Source: Colidextribacter sp. OB.20 (GTDB lineage Bacteria > Bacillota > Clostridia > Oscillospirales > Oscillospiraceae). From it: a stretch of DNA of 64,000 nucleotides. Every line of letters starts with the position of its first letter. The first letter of the stretch is position 1. The translations under genes were made by a program, and so were the position numbers. Location: contig NZ_QWKG01000015.1 in the NCBI RefSeq assembly GCF_009911595.1, positions 1 to 64,000 of the forward strand. Reading direction: 5' to 3'. Under the pieces are notes generated by a model, which saw only the letters and a program-made list of their open reading frames with translations, made no database searches and was not told the origin of the DNA. Shown here one piece after another: positions 15,602-25,521 of this stretch.

Positions 15602-16465
15602 ATGGGACAGAAAGTTAACCCCCACGGCCTGCGTGTGGGCGTCATCAAGGATTGGGACTCCCGCTGGTATGCCCGCAACGAGAAGGTGGGCGACCTGCTG
15701 GTGGAGGACAAGAAGATCCGTGACTACCTGAAGAAGACCCTCTACGGCGCCGGCATCCCCAAGATTGAGATCGAGCGGGACAACGCCAAGGTCCGCATCT
15801 ACCTGCACTGCGCCCGCCCCGGCGTGGTCATCGGCAAGGGCGGCGAGGATATCAAGAAGATTGAGGCCCAGCTGGTCAAGCTGACCAGCAAGCCCGTGGA
15901 CCTGAAGATCGTTGAGGTCCGTGACGTGGACACCAACGCTCAGCTGGTGGCCGAGAACATCGCCCAGCAGCTGGAGAAGCGCATCGGCTTCCGCCGGGCC
16001 ATGAAGAACGCCATGGGCCGGGCAATGCGCTCCGGCGCCAAGGGCATCAAGACCTCCTGCTCCGGCCGTCTGGGCGGGGCTGAGATCGCCCGCACCGAGC
16101 ACTATCACGACGGCACCATCCCCCTGCAGACCCTCCGGGCCGACATCGACTACGGCTTCGCCGAGGCTGCCACCACCTACGGCCGCATCGGCGTGAAGGT
16201 GTGGATCTACAAGGGCGAGGTGCTCACTCAGGCCCTGCGCACCACCCCCCGCACGCTGGACACCAGCAAGCCCTATCAGGAGCGCCGGGACCGGCCCCGC
16301 CGGGACCGCAGAGACGGCGACCGCCGGGGCGGCTTTAACCGGGACCGCCAGGGCGGCGGCTTCAACCGCGACCGCGGCCCCCGCCCCGCCGGACAGGGCC
16401 AGGGCTTTAACCGGGGCCCCCGTCCCGCCGGGGACAACACGCCGAAGGAAGGAGGCGCTCAGTAA
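15602..16465 (+). CDS. rpsC: 30S ribosomal protein S3 with RG-rich tail
   Basis: 287 residues against about 215-230 in most bacteria. The N-terminal domain and the KH domain ([14 protein letters not shown]) are normal. The C-terminal domain ends around residue 215 and is followed by about 70 residues of Arg/Gly/Asp/Asn repeats (GGFNRDR units, then RPAG units). This tail should be disordered and RNA-binding. It overlaps rplP by one base. Extended S3 tails occur in some clostridia; this one's role is unknown. Confidence 0.98.
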   Translation: MGQKVNPHGLRVGVIKDWDSRWYARNEKVGDLLVEDKKIRDYLKKTLYGAGIPKIEIERDNAKVRIYLHCARPGVVIGKGGEDIKKIEAQLVKLTSKPVDLKIVEVRDVDTNAQLVAENIAQQLEKRIGFRRAMKNAMGRAMRSGAKGIKTSCSGRLGGAEIARTEHYHDGTIPLQTLRADIDYGFAEAATTYGRIGVKVWIYKGEVLTQALRTTPRTLDTSKPYQERRDRPRRDRRDGDRRGGFNRDRQGGGFNRDRGPRPAGQGQGFNRGPRPAGDNTPKEGGAQ

Positions 16466-16908
16466 TGCTGCTCCCTAAGAGAGTCAAATACCGCCGCGTC
16501 CACCGCGGACGCATGAAGGGCAAAGCCAGCCGGGGCAATTTTGTCAGCTATGGTGAGTACGGCCTCCAGGCCACTGAGCCCGCGTGGATCACCAGCAACC
16601 AGATCGAGGCGGCCCGTATCGCCATGACCCGCCACACCAAGCGCGGCGGCCAGGTCTGGATCAAGATTTTCCCCGACAAGCCCGTGACCGAGAAGCCCGC
16701 CGAGACTCGTATGGGTTCCGGTAAGGGCTCCCCCGAGTACTGGGTGGCCGTGGTGAAGCCCGGACGTGTCATGTTCGAGATCGCCGGCGTCTCCGAGGAG
16801 ATCGCCAGGGAGGCTCTGCGCCTGGCCAGCCACAAGCTGCCTGTCAAGTGCAAGATCATCAAGCGCGAGGACAGCGCTGTGGAGACTGAGAAGGGTGGTG
16901 AGGCGTAA
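16465..16908 (+). CDS. rplP: 50S ribosomal protein L16
   Basis: 147 residues. It binds near the tRNA A and P sites. [19 protein letters not shown] start and [19 protein letters not shown] are diagnostic. Coupled at both ends by one-base overlaps (rpsC, rpmC). Confidence 0.99.
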   Translation: MLLPKRVKYRRVHRGRMKGKASRGNFVSYGEYGLQATEPAWITSNQIEAARIAMTRHTKRGGQVWIKIFPDKPVTEKPAETRMGSGKGSPEYWVAVVKPGRVMFEIAGVSEEIAREALRLASHKLPVKCKIIKREDSAVETEKGGEA

Positions 16909-17105
16909 TGAAGGCCAACGACGTTCGCAAAATGTCCGCCGCGGAGCTGGAGACCAAGCTGGTCGATCTGAAGAAGGACCTGTTTAACCTGCGCCTCCAG
17001 CACGCCACCAATCAGCTGGACAATCCCATCCGGATCGCCCAGGTCAAGAAGGATATCGCCCGGGTTAAGACCATCATCCGCGAGCAGCAGCTCGCAGGCC
17101 GCTAA
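16908..17105 (+). CDS. rpmC: 50S ribosomal protein L29
   Basis: 65 residues, a two-helix protein at the tunnel exit. The segment [14 protein letters not shown] is the family signature. Start is fused to the rplP stop. Confidence 0.98.
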   Translation: MKANDVRKMSAAELETKLVDLKKDLFNLRLQHATNQLDNPIRIAQVKKDIARVKTIIREQQLAGR

Positions 17106-17121
17106 GAGGAGGAGATAGAAG

Positions 17122-17382
17122 ATGGAAAACAGAACTTCTTCCCGCAAGACCAGAGTCGGCCTGGTGGTTTCGGACAAGATGGACAAGACCGTTGTGGTCG
17201 CCATCGCCGACCGCGTGGCCCATCCTCTGTATAAGAAGATCGTAAAGAGAACCTATAAGCTGAAGGCTCATGATGAGCTCAACCAGTGCGGCGTGGGTGA
17301 CCGCGTCCGGGTCATGGAGACCCGCCCCCTGTCCAAGGACAAGCGGTGGCGCGTGGTTGAGATCATCGAGAAGGCGAAATAA
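17122..17382 (+). CDS. rpsQ: 30S ribosomal protein S17
   Basis: 86 residues, OB-fold primary 16S rRNA binder. [14 protein letters not shown] and the [17 protein letters not shown] ending are typical. GAGGAG precedes the ATG. Confidence 0.99.
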   Translation: MENRTSSRKTRVGLVVSDKMDKTVVVAIADRVAHPLYKKIVKRTYKLKAHDELNQCGVGDRVRVMETRPLSKDKRWRVVEIIEKAK

Positions 17383-17397
17383 GGAGGTGTCGGCAGC

Positions 17398-17766
17398 ATG
17401 ATTCAGCAGGAAACTTATTTGAAGGTGGCCGACAACACCGGCGCCAAGGAGATCAAGACCATTCTGGTGCTGGGCGGATCCAAGCGGAAGTTCGGCAACA
17501 TCGGCGATGTGGTCGTGGCTTCCGTCCGCAAGGCCCAGCCCGGCGGCACCGTGAAGAAGGGCGAGGTCGTGAAAGCCGTCATCGTCCGCTCCTCCAAGGG
17601 CGTGCGCCGTCCCGACGGCTCCTACGTCCGGTTTGACGACAATGCCGCCGTTCTGATCCGCGACGACAAGAACCCCCGCGGCACCCGTATCTTTGGCCCA
17701 GTGGCCCGTGAGCTGCGCGACAAGGACTATATGAAGATCCTGTCCCTGGCTCCCGAAGTGCTGTAA
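17398..17766 (+). CDS. rplN: 50S ribosomal protein L14
   Basis: 122 residues, the fixed family length. It makes a bridge to 16S r[22 protein letters not shown] and [11 protein letters not shown] are signatures. AAGGAGGTG precedes the ATG. Confidence 0.99.
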   Translation: MIQQETYLKVADNTGAKEIKTILVLGGSKRKFGNIGDVVVASVRKAQPGGTVKKGEVVKAVIVRSSKGVRRPDGSYVRFDDNAAVLIRDDKNPRGTRIFGPVARELRDKDYMKILSLAPEVL

Positions 17767-17781
17767 GGGAGGGCGTTTGAG

Positions 17782-18099
17782 ATGAACAAACTGAGTATCA
17801 AGAGCGGCGACACCGTCGTCGTCCTGTCCGGCAAGGACAAGGGCAAGCAGGGCAAGGTCCTGAGCGTGATGCCTGAGCAGAGCAAGGTGATTGTGGAGAA
17901 GGTCAACATGGTCTCCCGCCACACCAAGCCCCGCAAGCAGGGCGACCAGGGCGGCATCCTCCAGAAGGAGGCCCCCATCTACGCCTGCAAGGTGCAGCGC
18001 GTGTGCCCCAAGTGCAGCAAGCCCACCCGGCCCGCCCACAAGCTGCTGGCCGACGGCAAGAAGGTCCGCGTCTGCAAGAAGTGCGGCGCCGAGATTTAA
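17782..18099 (+). CDS. rplX: 50S ribosomal protein L24, zinc-knuckle form
   Basis: 105 residues. The KOW motif ([19 protein letters not shown]) is at the N-terminus. The C-terminal part carries C75-x2-C78 and C98-x2-C101, forming a likely zinc ribbon (with a further Cys at 69). Many L24 proteins lack these cysteines at the same places. L24 starts 50S assembly. Confidence 0.98.
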   Translation: MNKLSIKSGDTVVVLSGKDKGKQGKVLSVMPEQSKVIVEKVNMVSRHTKPRKQGDQGGILQKEAPIYACKVQRVCPKCSKPTRPAHKLLADGKKVRVCKKCGAEI

Positions 18100-18119
18100 G
18101 AGAGGAGGAGTGAATCGAA

Positions 18120-18680
18120 ATGGCAGAGGAAAAGAAAGTGCCTAACCTGAAGAAGCTGTATCAGGACGAGGTCGCTCCTGCTCTGATGCAGAAGTTCGGC
18201 TATAAGTCCACCATGCAGATCCCCCGCCTGGAGAAGATCGTGGTCAACGTGGGCTGCAGCGAAGCCCGTGAGAACGCCAAGGTGCTGGACGCCGTGGTCA
18301 ACGACCTGACCACCATCACCGGTCAGAAGGCCGTTATCACCAAGGCCAAGAAGTCCGTGGCTAACTTTAAGCTGCGCGAGGGTATGCCCATCGGCGCCAA
18401 GGTTACCCTCCGGGGCAGCAAGATGTGGGAGTTCCTGGACCGCCTGTTCAACGTGGCCCTGCCCCGCGTCCGCGACTTCCGGGGCATCTCCGCCGACGCC
18501 TTCGACGGCCGGGGCAACTACGCCCTGGGCGTGAAGGAGCAGCTGATCTTCCCCGAGATCGAGTACGACAAGATCGACAAGATCCGCGGCATGGATATCG
18601 TGGTGGTCACCACCGCCCAGACCGACGAGGAGGCCCGTGAGCTGCTGAAGCTGGTGGGCGCCCCCTTCGCGGGCCGCTAA
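18120..18680 (+). CDS. rplE: 50S ribosomal protein L5
   Basis: 186 residues, binds 5S rRNA and contacts P-site t[30 protein letters not shown] and [16 protein letters not shown] are family signatures. AGAGGAGG precedes the ATG. Confidence 0.99.
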   Translation: MAEEKKVPNLKKLYQDEVAPALMQKFGYKSTMQIPRLEKIVVNVGCSEARENAKVLDAVVNDLTTITGQKAVITKAKKSVANFKLREGMPIGAKVTLRGSKMWEFLDRLFNVALPRVRDFRGISADAFDGRGNYALGVKEQLIFPEIEYDKIDKIRGMDIVVVTTAQTDEEARELLKLVGAPFAGR

Positions 18681-18695
18681 GGAGGAGGAAGAATT

Positions 18696-18881
18696 ATGGC
18701 GAAAAAGTCTATGATCCTGAAGCAGCAGCGCGAGCCCAAGTTCTCCAGCCGCCGCTACAACCGCTGCAAGATCTGCGGCCGTCCCCACGCCTATCTCCGG
18801 GACTACGGCATCTGCCGTATCTGCTTCCGGGAGCTGGCCTATAAGGGACAGATCCCCGGAGTCAAGAAAGCCTCTTGGTAA
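18696..18881 (+). CDS. rpsN: 30S ribosomal protein S14, zinc type (Z)
   Basis: 61 residues, the short zinc-binding form. The four ligands C24, C27, C40 and C43 are all present (CKIC and CRIC). The gene is followed by an unusually long 521-bp gap before rpsH. Confidence 0.99.
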   Translation: MAKKSMILKQQREPKFSSRRYNRCKICGRPHAYLRDYGICRICFRELAYKGQIPGVKKASW

Positions 18882-18895
18882 GAAGAGTAACATGT

Positions 18896-18925
18896 CCGGA
18901 ACGGAGCAGAATAGCTCCGTTCCGG
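18896..18925 (+). other. perfect 12-bp hairpin after rpsN
   Basis: CCGGAACGGAGC (18896-18907) pairs exactly with GCTCCGTTCCGG (18914-18925). No T-run follows, so it may stabilise an mRNA end or act as a weak terminator between the two halves of the spc operon. Confidence 0.5.
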
Positions 18926-18968
18926 CATATCTCTGTCCACACGCTCGTGTGTTCCGGCGAAATTTTCC

Positions 18969-18997
18969 TTGCAAAACTCTTTTTTTAAGAGTATAAT
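18969..18997 (+). promoter_or_regulatory. internal promoter before rpsH
   Basis: TTGCAA (18969-18974), 17 bp, TATAAT (18992-18997), in an AT-rich patch inside an otherwise GC-rich operon. It would allow rpsH to rplQ to be transcribed separately from the S10 part. Confidence 0.7.
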
Positions 18998-19118
18998 CAA
19001 TCGTTGTGTCCCTGTGGGACAACTTAAATTGCTCCACACGCAGCCGTGCGTTTACACCTGTGTACCATATGAACTCCAGAAACCTCTGGAAAGTGGTATG
19101 GCCGCGGGAATTGGCACG

Positions 19119-19192
19119 GTAGGGGGCGGCCTCTGCGCCGCCCCGAATTTCCAAACCCCGGCGGTGGGGCGGCACAGAGACCGCCCCGCTAC
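19119..19192. repeat. palindromic repeat, family B
   Basis: GTAGGGGGCGGCCTCTGCGC to AGAGACCGCCCCGCTAC. The arms are complementary, centred on CCCCGGCGG. It lies within the rpsN-rpsH gap. Confidence 0.75.
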
Positions 19193-19209
19193 AAGAACGG
19201 TCAAACCCG

Positions 19210-19380
19210 CGTATGCGGTTTTGACGGAAGGCCCTGGCCCTACGTGTACAGGCCGGGACGTTCCCATATTAAAAAGCGCCTGCCCCAACCAGGTGCGAGG
19301 CGGTCAACAGGTCGCGGGAAGGACCTAACCCGCGATACCTTGCCGCTTGTACCGAGAAGCGCCGAGCCGTTTCCGGTAAT
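19210..19380 (+). promoter_or_regulatory. structured leader RNA before rpsH
   Basis: A multibranch fold can be drawn. The closing stem is GTACAGG (19246-19252) with CTTGTAC (19346-19352), containing a G-U pair. It encloses GCGCCTG (19276-19282) / CAGGTGC (19290-19296) and TCGCGGG (19312-19318) / CCCGCGA (19329-19335). An alternative stem, CCTGGCC (19233-19239) / GGCCGGG (19251-19257), competes with the closing stem. It ends about 30 nt before the rpsH ribosome binding site. A ribosomal protein leader is the likeliest reading; the ligand is unknown. Confidence 0.5.
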
Positions 19381-19402
19381 CTTTATAGGAGGTAAACACG
19401 CA

Positions 19403-19801
19403 ATGCAAATCACCGATCCTATTGCGGATATGCTGACCCGTATCCGCAACGCGAACAATGCCAAGCACGACACTGTGGACGTGCCCGCGTCCAACATGAA
19501 GAAGTCCATCGCTCAGATCCTGCTGGATGAGGGCTATATCAAGAACTTCCAGCTGATCGACGACGGCACCCAGGGCGTTATCCGCATCGCGCTGAAGTAC
19601 AACGCCGGCAAGGAGAAGGTCATCTCCGGTCTGAAGCGGGTGTCCAAGCCCGGCCTGCGGGTGTACGCCGGCGCCGACGAGCTGCCCAAGGTCCTGCGGG
19701 GCCTGGGTATCGCCATTGTCTCTACGTCCAAGGGCGTCATGACCGACAAGAAGGCCCGCGAGGCCCATGTCGGCGGCGAAGTCCTGGCATTTATCTGGTA
19801 A
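19403..19801 (+). CDS. rpsH: 30S ribosomal protein S8
   Basis: 132 residues, primary 16S rRNA binder. [20 protein letters not shown] at the start and [18 protein letters not shown] near the end are typical. TAGGAGG precedes the ATG. It is the first gene after the internal promoter. In E. coli S8 represses the spc operon, which makes it a candidate ligand for the leader upstream. Confidence 0.99.
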   Translation: MQITDPIADMLTRIRNANNAKHDTVDVPASNMKKSIAQILLDEGYIKNFQLIDDGTQGVIRIALKYNAGKEKVISGLKRVSKPGLRVYAGADELPKVLRGLGIAIVSTSKGVMTDKKAREAHVGGEVLAFIW

Positions 19802-19814
19802 GGAGGGTATAGGA

Positions 19815-20360
19815 ATGTCTAGAATTGGTAGAGCTCCTATCGCCATTCCCGCCGGAGTGGAGATCAAGGTAGAGGACAACAACGTTGTCACCGTCAAGGG
19901 CCCCAAGGGCACCCTGACTCAGCAGTTTAACCCCAATATGGCCATCAGCATGGACGCCGGCGTGCTCCACGTCACCCGTCCCAACGACGCCAAGGAGAAC
20001 CGGGCCCTTCACGGCCTGACCCGCACCCTGCTCCACAACATGGTGGTGGGCGTGACCGACGGCTTCAAGAAGGAGCTGGACGTGAACGGCGTGGGCTACC
20101 GCGTGGCCAAGGAGGGGAACAAGCTGGTGATGAACCTGGGCTTCTCCCACCAGGTAACCATGGAGGAGAAGGACGGCATCACCATCGAGGTCCCCGGCCC
20201 CAACAAGATCATCATCCACGGCTGCGACAAGCAGAAGGTGGGCCAGTTTGCCGCCGAAGTGAGAGAGAAGCGTCCCCCCGAGCCTTACAAGGGCAAGGGT
20301 ATCAAGTATACTGACGAGGTCATCCGCCGCAAGGCTGGTAAGACCGGCGCCAAGAAGTAA
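19815..20360 (+). CDS. rplF: 50S ribosomal protein L6
   Basis: 181 residues with the two repeated L6 domains. [16 protein letters not shown] start and the C-terminal [18 protein letters not shown] signature are present. AAGGAGG precedes ATG 19815. Confidence 0.99.
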   Translation: MSRIGRAPIAIPAGVEIKVEDNNVVTVKGPKGTLTQQFNPNMAISMDAGVLHVTRPNDAKENRALHGLTRTLLHNMVVGVTDGFKKELDVNGVGYRVAKEGNKLVMNLGFSHQVTMEEKDGITIEVPGPNKIIIHGCDKQKVGQFAAEVREKRPPEPYKGKGIKYTDEVIRRKAGKTGAKK

Positions 20361-20378
20361 TAAGGAGGTGTGCCATTT

Positions 20379-20738
20379 ATGATTAACAGACCCGATACCC
20401 GCTCCCAGCGCATTAAGCGCCATAAGCGTGTCCGCGCTAAGATTTCCGGCACGCCCGAGCGTCCCCGTCTCAGCGTCTTCCGCAGCGAGACAAATATCTA
20501 TGCCCAGATCATCGACGATGTAAACGGCGTGACTCTGGCCTCCGCGTCCTCCCTGGAGAAGGACTTCAAGGTGGACGGCACCAAGTCCGACGCCGCCAAG
20601 CAGGTGGGCGCCAACGTGGCTGAGCGTGCCAAGGCCAAGGGCATCGAGACCGTGGTGTTTGACCGCGGCGGCTATGTCTACCACGGCCGCGTGAAGGCTC
20701 TGGCCGAGGGCGCCCGCGAGGGCGGCCTGCAGTTCTAA
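20379..20738 (+). CDS. rplR: 50S ribosomal protein L18
   Basis: 119 residues, brings 5S rRNA into the 50S subunit. [20 protein letters not shown] and the ending [18 protein letters not shown] are typical. ATG 20379 has AAGGAGG 9 nt upstream; the in-frame GTG at 20370 lies against that site and is rejected. Confidence 0.99.
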   Translation: MINRPDTRSQRIKRHKRVRAKISGTPERPRLSVFRSETNIYAQIIDDVNGVTLASASSLEKDFKVDGTKSDAAKQVGANVAERAKAKGIETVVFDRGGYVYHGRVKALAEGAREGGLQF

Positions 20739-20756
20739 GGGAGGAGGAAGTAACAA

Positions 20757-21257
20757 ATGGCTAGATTTGAGAGAGAGCCCAGCGAGTTTGTTGAAAAGCT
20801 GGTCTATCTGAACCGCGTATCCAAGACCGTCAAGGGCGGCCGTGTGGCCAAGTTCTCCGCCCTGATGGTAGTAGGCGACGAGAAGGGCCGCGTGGGCTTC
20901 GGCCTGGGCAAGGCCGCCGAGGTGCCCGAGGCCATCCGCAAGGGCATCGAGGACGCCAAGAAGAATATGATTACCGTGTCCCTGTCCGGCACCACCATCC
21001 CCCACGAGGTGATCGGTGAGTTCGGCGCCGGCCGTGTGCTGATGAAGCCCGCCGCTCCCGGTACCGGCGTTATCGCCGGCGGCCCCGTCCGTGCCGTGAT
21101 GGAAGCCATCGGCATCAAGGACATCCGCACCAAGTGCCTGCGCTCCAACAATCCGCAGAACGTGGTCTCCGCCGCCTTTGAGGGGCTCAAGTCCCTGCGC
21201 ACCCCCGAGGAAGTGGCCCGTGTCCGCGGCAAGAGCGTGGAAGAGATCTTGGGTTAA
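20757..21257 (+). CDS. rpsE: 30S ribosomal protein S5
   Basis: 166 residues. The dsRNA-binding-like N-terminal domain ([20 protein letters not shown]) and the [17 protein letters not shown] segment are intact. It works in decoding accuracy with S4. Confidence 0.99.
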   Translation: MARFEREPSEFVEKLVYLNRVSKTVKGGRVAKFSALMVVGDEKGRVGFGLGKAAEVPEAIRKGIEDAKKNMITVSLSGTTIPHEVIGEFGAGRVLMKPAAPGTGVIAGGPVRAVMEAIGIKDIRTKCLRSNNPQNVVSAAFEGLKSLRTPEEVARVRGKSVEEILG

Positions 21258-21269
21258 GGAGGGTCAAAA

Positions 21270-21452
21270 ATGGCTAATCTGAACATTAAGCTGGTCAAGA
21301 GCCTCAACGGCCGCATCGCCAAGCACAAGGCGACCGCCGAGGCCCTGGGCCTCCGCAAGATCGGCGACACCACCGTGCAGCCCGACAACGAGGCTACCCG
21401 CGGCAAGCTCGCCCACATCGGCTACCTGCTCCAGGTGTCCGAGGAAAACTAA
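21270..21452 (+). CDS. rpmD: 50S ribosomal protein L30
   Basis: 60 residues, usual length. [12 protein letters not shown] start and [13 protein letters not shown] are typical. GGAGGG precedes the ATG. Confidence 0.98.
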   Translation: MANLNIKLVKSLNGRIAKHKATAEALGLRKIGDTTVQPDNEATRGKLAHIGYLLQVSEEN

Positions 21453-21468
21453 CGAGGAGGCGCACGAC

Positions 21469-21909
21469 ATGAATCTGCATGAACTTTCCCCCGCCCCCGG
21501 CTCCAACACCAAGGCCTACCGCAAGGGCCGGGGCGCCGGCTCCGGCAACGGCAAGACCGCCGGCCGGGGTCACAAGGGCCAGTGGGCCCGTTCCGGCGGC
21601 GGCGTCCGCGTGGGATTTGAGGGCGGCCAGATGCCTCTGGCCCGCCGCCTGCCCAAGCGGGGCTTCCACAACATCTTTGCCAAGCCCCTGGAGGCCGTCA
21701 ATGTCTCTGCCCTGGAGAAGTTTGAGGACGGCGAAACCGTTACCGTCCAGGCGCTGCTGGACAAGGGCATCCTGTCCAAATGCCAGTATGGCGTAAAGAT
21801 CCTGGGCAACGGTGAAATCACCAAAAAGCTGACGGTGGAGGCCTCCGCCTTCTCCGCCTCCGCAAAGGAAAAAATCGTAGCTGCCGGTGGTAAGTGGAAG
21901 GTGGTCTGA
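21469..21909 (+). CDS. rplO: 50S ribosomal protein L15
   Basis: 146 residues. The Gly-rich extended N-terminus ([19 protein letters not shown]) and [15 protein letters not shown] are diagnostic. GAGGAGG precedes the ATG. It is followed directly by secY. Confidence 0.99.
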   Translation: MNLHELSPAPGSNTKAYRKGRGAGSGNGKTAGRGHKGQWARSGGGVRVGFEGGQMPLARRLPKRGFHNIFAKPLEAVNVSALEKFEDGETVTVQALLDKGILSKCQYGVKILGNGEITKKLTVEASAFSASAKEKIVAAGGKWKVV

Positions 21910-21911
21910 AG

Positions 21912-23303
21912 ATGATCCAGACAATCCGCAATGCTTGGCGGGTGCCCGAGCTGAAAAAGAAGATGCTGTTCACCATCATGGCGCTGCTCATCTTCCGCCT
22001 CGGCTCCGCCATCCCGGTGCCCTATATTGACGGCAACGCCCTCCAGCAGTATCTGGACAGCCAGAGCGGCACCATCCTGGGCCTGATGAACGCCATGAGC
22101 GGCTCCGCCTTCTCCATGGCTACCGTCTTTGCCCTGTCTATTCAGCCCTATATCAACAGCTCCATCATCATCCAGCTGCTCACCGTGGCCATCCCCGCTC
22201 TGGAGCGGCTGGCCAAGGAGGGCGGCGAGGAGGGCCGGAAGAAGATCGCCTCCATCACCCGGTACACCACCGTTGCCATCGCCCTGCTCCAGGGCTTCGG
22301 CTACTACACCCTGGTGAAGAGCTACGGCCTGGTCAACGGCGGCGCGCTGCCCGGCTTTTGGGTGGGCCTGGTGATTGTGATCTCCTTCACCGCCGGCTCC
22401 GCCTTCCTCATGTGGCTGGGTGAGCAGATTACCGAGTTTGGCATCGGAAACGGCATCTCCATCATCCTCTTCGCCGGCATCGTGTCCCGGTTCCCCCAGA
22501 TGGTTATGGATACCATCAGCGGCTTCCAGCGCTGGATGGCCGTGCAGGGCGGCGCCGAGAAGCTGATGGCCGACAACGAGGGCATGACCGAGGAGATTGC
22601 CCAGCAGTATATCGAGCTCATGAAGCAGGGCGCCCTGGCCCCTTGGGTTATCGCCCTCATCGTCATCGGTATGCTGGCCCTGGTGGTCTTTATCGTCTAT
22701 ATCAACAACGCCGAGCGCCGCATCCCCGTGCAGTATGCTAAGCGCGTCGTGGGCCGGAAGATGTACGGCGGCCAGTCCACCCACATCCCCATGAAGGTGA
22801 GCATGTCCGGCGTTATGCCGATCATCTTCGCCCAGTCCATCGCCTCCCTGCCTGCCACCATCGCGGCCTTTACCGGCCACAGCCAGGACACTACAGGCTT
22901 CTGGGGCGGAATGATGAAGGTGTTTGACACCACCATGCCCTTCTACAGCGTGCTGTATTTCCTGCTCATCGTGGGCTTCAGCTATTTCTATTCCACCATG
23001 GCCTTCAACCCCGTCGAGGTGGCTAACAACCTGAAGAAGAACGGCGGCTTTATCCCCGGCCTGCGGCCCGGCAAGCCCACCTGTGACTTCCTCATGAAGG
23101 TGCTCAGCAAGATTACCATGTTCGGGGCCCTGTACCTGTCCGTGATTGCCATCGCCCCCATCATTACCGGCAATCTGGTGGGCTATCAGTCCCTGGCCAT
23201 CGGCGGCACCTCGGTCATCATCGTGGTGGGCGTCGCCCTGGAGACCGTGAAGCAGATGGAGGCCCAGATGCTCATGCGGCATTACAAGGGCTTCCTGGAG
23301 TAA
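21912..23303 (+). CDS. secY: preprotein translocase subunit SecY
   Basis: 463 residues with ten membrane segments. It is the channel of the Sec translocase. The N-terminal cytoplasmic helix (IQTIRNAWRVPELKKK), the plug after helix 1 (PVPYIDG) and the cytoplasmic loop with RRIPVQYAKRVVGRK are present. ATG 21912 lies 3 bp after the rplO stop; the ribosome binding site (AAGGTGG) is inside rplO. The in-frame GTG at 21894 is an unlikely start. Confidence 0.98.
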   Translation: MIQTIRNAWRVPELKKKMLFTIMALLIFRLGSAIPVPYIDGNALQQYLDSQSGTILGLMNAMSGSAFSMATVFALSIQPYINSSIIIQLLTVAIPALERLAKEGGEEGRKKIASITRYTTVAIALLQGFGYYTLVKSYGLVNGGALPGFWVGLVIVISFTAGSAFLMWLGEQITEFGIGNGISIILFAGIVSRFPQMVMDTISGFQRWMAVQGGAEKLMADNEGMTEEIAQQYIELMKQGALAPWVIALIVIGMLALVVFIVYINNAERRIPVQYAKRVVGRKMYGGQSTHIPMKVSMSGVMPIIFAQSIASLPATIAAFTGHSQDTTGFWGGMMKVFDTTMPFYSVLYFLLIVGFSYFYSTMAFNPVEVANNLKKNGGFIPGLRPGKPTCDFLMKVLSKITMFGALYLSVIAIAPIITGNLVGYQSLAIGGTSVIIVVGVALETVKQMEAQMLMRHYKGFLE

Positions 23304-23315
23304 GGAGAGACGGCT

Positions 23316-23948
23316 ATGAAATTGATCCTTTTGGGCGCCCCCGGCGCCGGGAAAGGCACCCAGGCCGAGATCCTCAGTGCCAAGCTGAACATTCCCACCA
23401 TTTCCACCGGAAACATCCTTCGCGCGGCTATCAAAGAGGGCACTCCCACCGGCCTGGAGGCCAAGCGCTATATGGACGAGGGCAAGCTGGTGCCCGATTC
23501 CGTCATCATCGGGATCGTGGCCGAGCGCCTGGAGCAGCCTGACTGCGCCGGGGGCTTCATCCTGGACGGTGTGCCCCGTACTATCGGCCAGGCTGAGGCC
23601 ATCGACAAGGCCGGCATCACCTTCGACCATGTGCTGTCCATCGAGATCTCCGACGCTGAGATCGAGGAGCGCATGTCCGGCCGGCGGGTGTGCCAGAGCT
23701 GCGGCGCCCCCTTCCATGTGAAGGCCAGGCCCCCCAAGGCGGAGGGCGTGTGCGACGTCTGCGGCGGACAGCTGGTCCAGCGGGCTGACGACCAGGCCGA
23801 GACCGTCCGGAAGCGCCTGGAGGTCTATCACGCCGAGACCGAACCTCTGAAGGGCTTCTACGAGGCCAAGGGCATCCTGGCCCCCGTAGCCAATCAAAAC
23901 ACCATCGAGGGAACCAGCAGGGTGATTATGGAGGCGCTGGGGCTCTGA
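23316..23948 (+). CDS. adk: adenylate kinase, zinc-lid form
   Basis: 210 residues. It interconverts AMP plus ATP and two ADP. P-loop GAPGAGKGT at 7-15; the lid carries C126-x2-C129 and C146-x2-C149, the zinc-binding form typical of Gram-positives. Its place between secY and map is the standard Firmicute order. The stop overlaps map by one base. Confidence 0.99.
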   Translation: MKLILLGAPGAGKGTQAEILSAKLNIPTISTGNILRAAIKEGTPTGLEAKRYMDEGKLVPDSVIIGIVAERLEQPDCAGGFILDGVPRTIGQAEAIDKAGITFDHVLSIEISDAEIEERMSGRRVCQSCGAPFHVKARPPKAEGVCDVCGGQLVQRADDQAETVRKRLEVYHAETEPLKGFYEAKGILAPVANQNTIEGTSRVIMEALGL

Positions 23949-24724
23949 TGGCGCTGGAAATGATTTCGCTCAAATCTCCCCGGGAGATCGAGGCCATGCG
24001 CCGGGCCGGGCGGCTGACCGCCCAGGCCCGGGCCCTGGCCGGCTCCATGGTTCGCCCGGGCGTTACCACCCACGAGATTGACCGGGCGGTCCGCCGCTTT
24101 ATCGAGAGTCACGGGGCAAAGCCCTCCTTCCTGGGCTACGGAGGCTATCCCGCCTCCGCCTGTATCTCGGTCAACGAGGTGGTGATCCACGGCATCCCCG
24201 GTCCCCGGAAGCTGAAGGAGGGCGACATCGTCAGCGTCGATGTGGGCGCCTTTATCGGCGGCTTTCACGGCGACTGCGCCGCCACCTATCTGTGCGGAGA
24301 GGTCAGTCCGGAGGCGAAGCACTTAGTCGAAGTCACCCAGCAGAGCTTCTGGGAGGGCATCCGGTATGCCCGCGGAGGTGGTCGGGTGTCGGACATCGGC
24401 CACGCAGTGCAGGAGTATGTGGAGTCCTTCGGCTACTCTGTGGTGCGGGACTTTGTGGGCCACGGCGTGGGCACCAGAATGCACGAGCCCCCCGAGGTGC
24501 GCAACTTCGGCCCCGCAGGCCACGGCCCCCGGCTCCAGCCGGGGATGACCATCGCCGTAGAGCCTATGGTGTGCGCCGGAGACTGGCATGTGCAGGTGCT
24601 GCCCGACAAGTGGACCACAGTGTCCCAGGACGGCTCCCTTACCGCCCACTATGAGAATACCATCCTCATCACGGAGGACGGCCCTGAGATTCTCACCGTC
24701 ACGGAGGACGGAACCTATGTTTGA
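23948..24724 (+). CDS. map: methionine aminopeptidase, type I
   Basis: 258 residues. It removes the initiator Met from nascent proteins. The metal ligands D98, D109, H172, E205 and E236 are all present, plus the conserved H81. There is no zinc-finger extension. It is coupled to adk (TGATG) and to the next gene (8-bp overlap). Confidence 0.98.
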   Translation: MALEMISLKSPREIEAMRRAGRLTAQARALAGSMVRPGVTTHEIDRAVRRFIESHGAKPSFLGYGGYPASACISVNEVVIHGIPGPRKLKEGDIVSVDVGAFIGGFHGDCAATYLCGEVSPEAKHLVEVTQQSFWEGIRYARGGGRVSDIGHAVQEYVESFGYSVVRDFVGHGVGTRMHEPPEVRNFGPAGHGPRLQPGMTIAVEPMVCAGDWHVQVLPDKWTTVSQDGSLTAHYENTILITEDGPEILTVTEDGTYV

Positions 24725-25013
24725 TTACACAGGCTGGATCGTCCGGGCCGACGCCGGACGGGATAAGGACGGTATCTTCTGCGTGGTGGGCGTGGATCAG
24801 GAGGGGCACAGACTGCTGCTGGCTGATGGGAAGCGCCGGAGGGTGTCCCATCCCAAGCGGAAAAAGCTGGGCCATGTCTCGTGTTTGACTGACGACCAGT
24901 CGCGCATGTATGACCATCCCGTGATCCACAGCCTGCAACAGGGAGAGCCGGTCTCCGACCGGGCATTGAGACGGGCGCTGGCCGCCTTCAAGGAGGGATA
25001 TTCGCTTGGCTAA
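24717..25013 (+). CDS. KOW-domain RNA-binding protein
   Basis: 98 residues. The N-terminal KOW-like barrel ([20 protein letters not shown], then [16 protein letters not shown]) resembles the L14e/L27e-type proteins found between map and infA in Firmicutes. The precise role is unknown; the position implies translation. GGAGG lies 9 nt before the ATG. It overlaps map by 8 bp and infA by 8 bp. Confidence 0.85.
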   Translation: MFDYTGWIVRADAGRDKDGIFCVVGVDQEGHRLLLADGKRRRVSHPKRKKLGHVSCLTDDQSRMYDHPVIHSLQQGEPVSDRALRRALAAFKEGYSLG

Positions 25014-25224
25014 AGACGATATGATCGAATTGGAGGGCGTCGTCACCGAGGCCCTGCCCAATACCACGTTCCATGTGGACATCGGAAATGGCCATATCAT
25101 CCTGGCACATATTTCCGGAAAGCTGCGGATGAATTTTATCCGCATTCTGCCCGGTGACAAGGTGACCATCCAGATGTCACCCTACGACCTCACCCGGGGC
25201 CGTATCACCTGGCGGTCGAAGTAA
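25006..25224 (+). CDS. infA: translation initiation factor IF-1
   Basis: 72 residues, the exact family length, a single OB fold that blocks the A site during initiation. The start is a TTG at 25006 (giving [11 protein letters not shown] after initiation) with AAGGAGG about 9 nt upstream; the first ATG is codon 6 and would cut the conserved N-terminus. It overlaps the KOW gene by 8 bp. Confidence 0.97.
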   Translation: MAKDDMIELEGVVTEALPNTTFHVDIGNGHIILAHISGKLRMNFIRILPGDKVTIQMSPYDLTRGRITWRSK

Positions 25225-25503
<279 letters not shown>

Positions 25504-25521
25504 TTGGAGGTGCTGTAAAAA

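Noticed and set aside
21570-23897. 775-codon open frame on the minus strand over secY, adk and rplO
   Set aside because: Antisense shadow caused by high GC and biased codon use of highly expressed genes; the product is His/Gly/Asp/Leu-rich without motifs.
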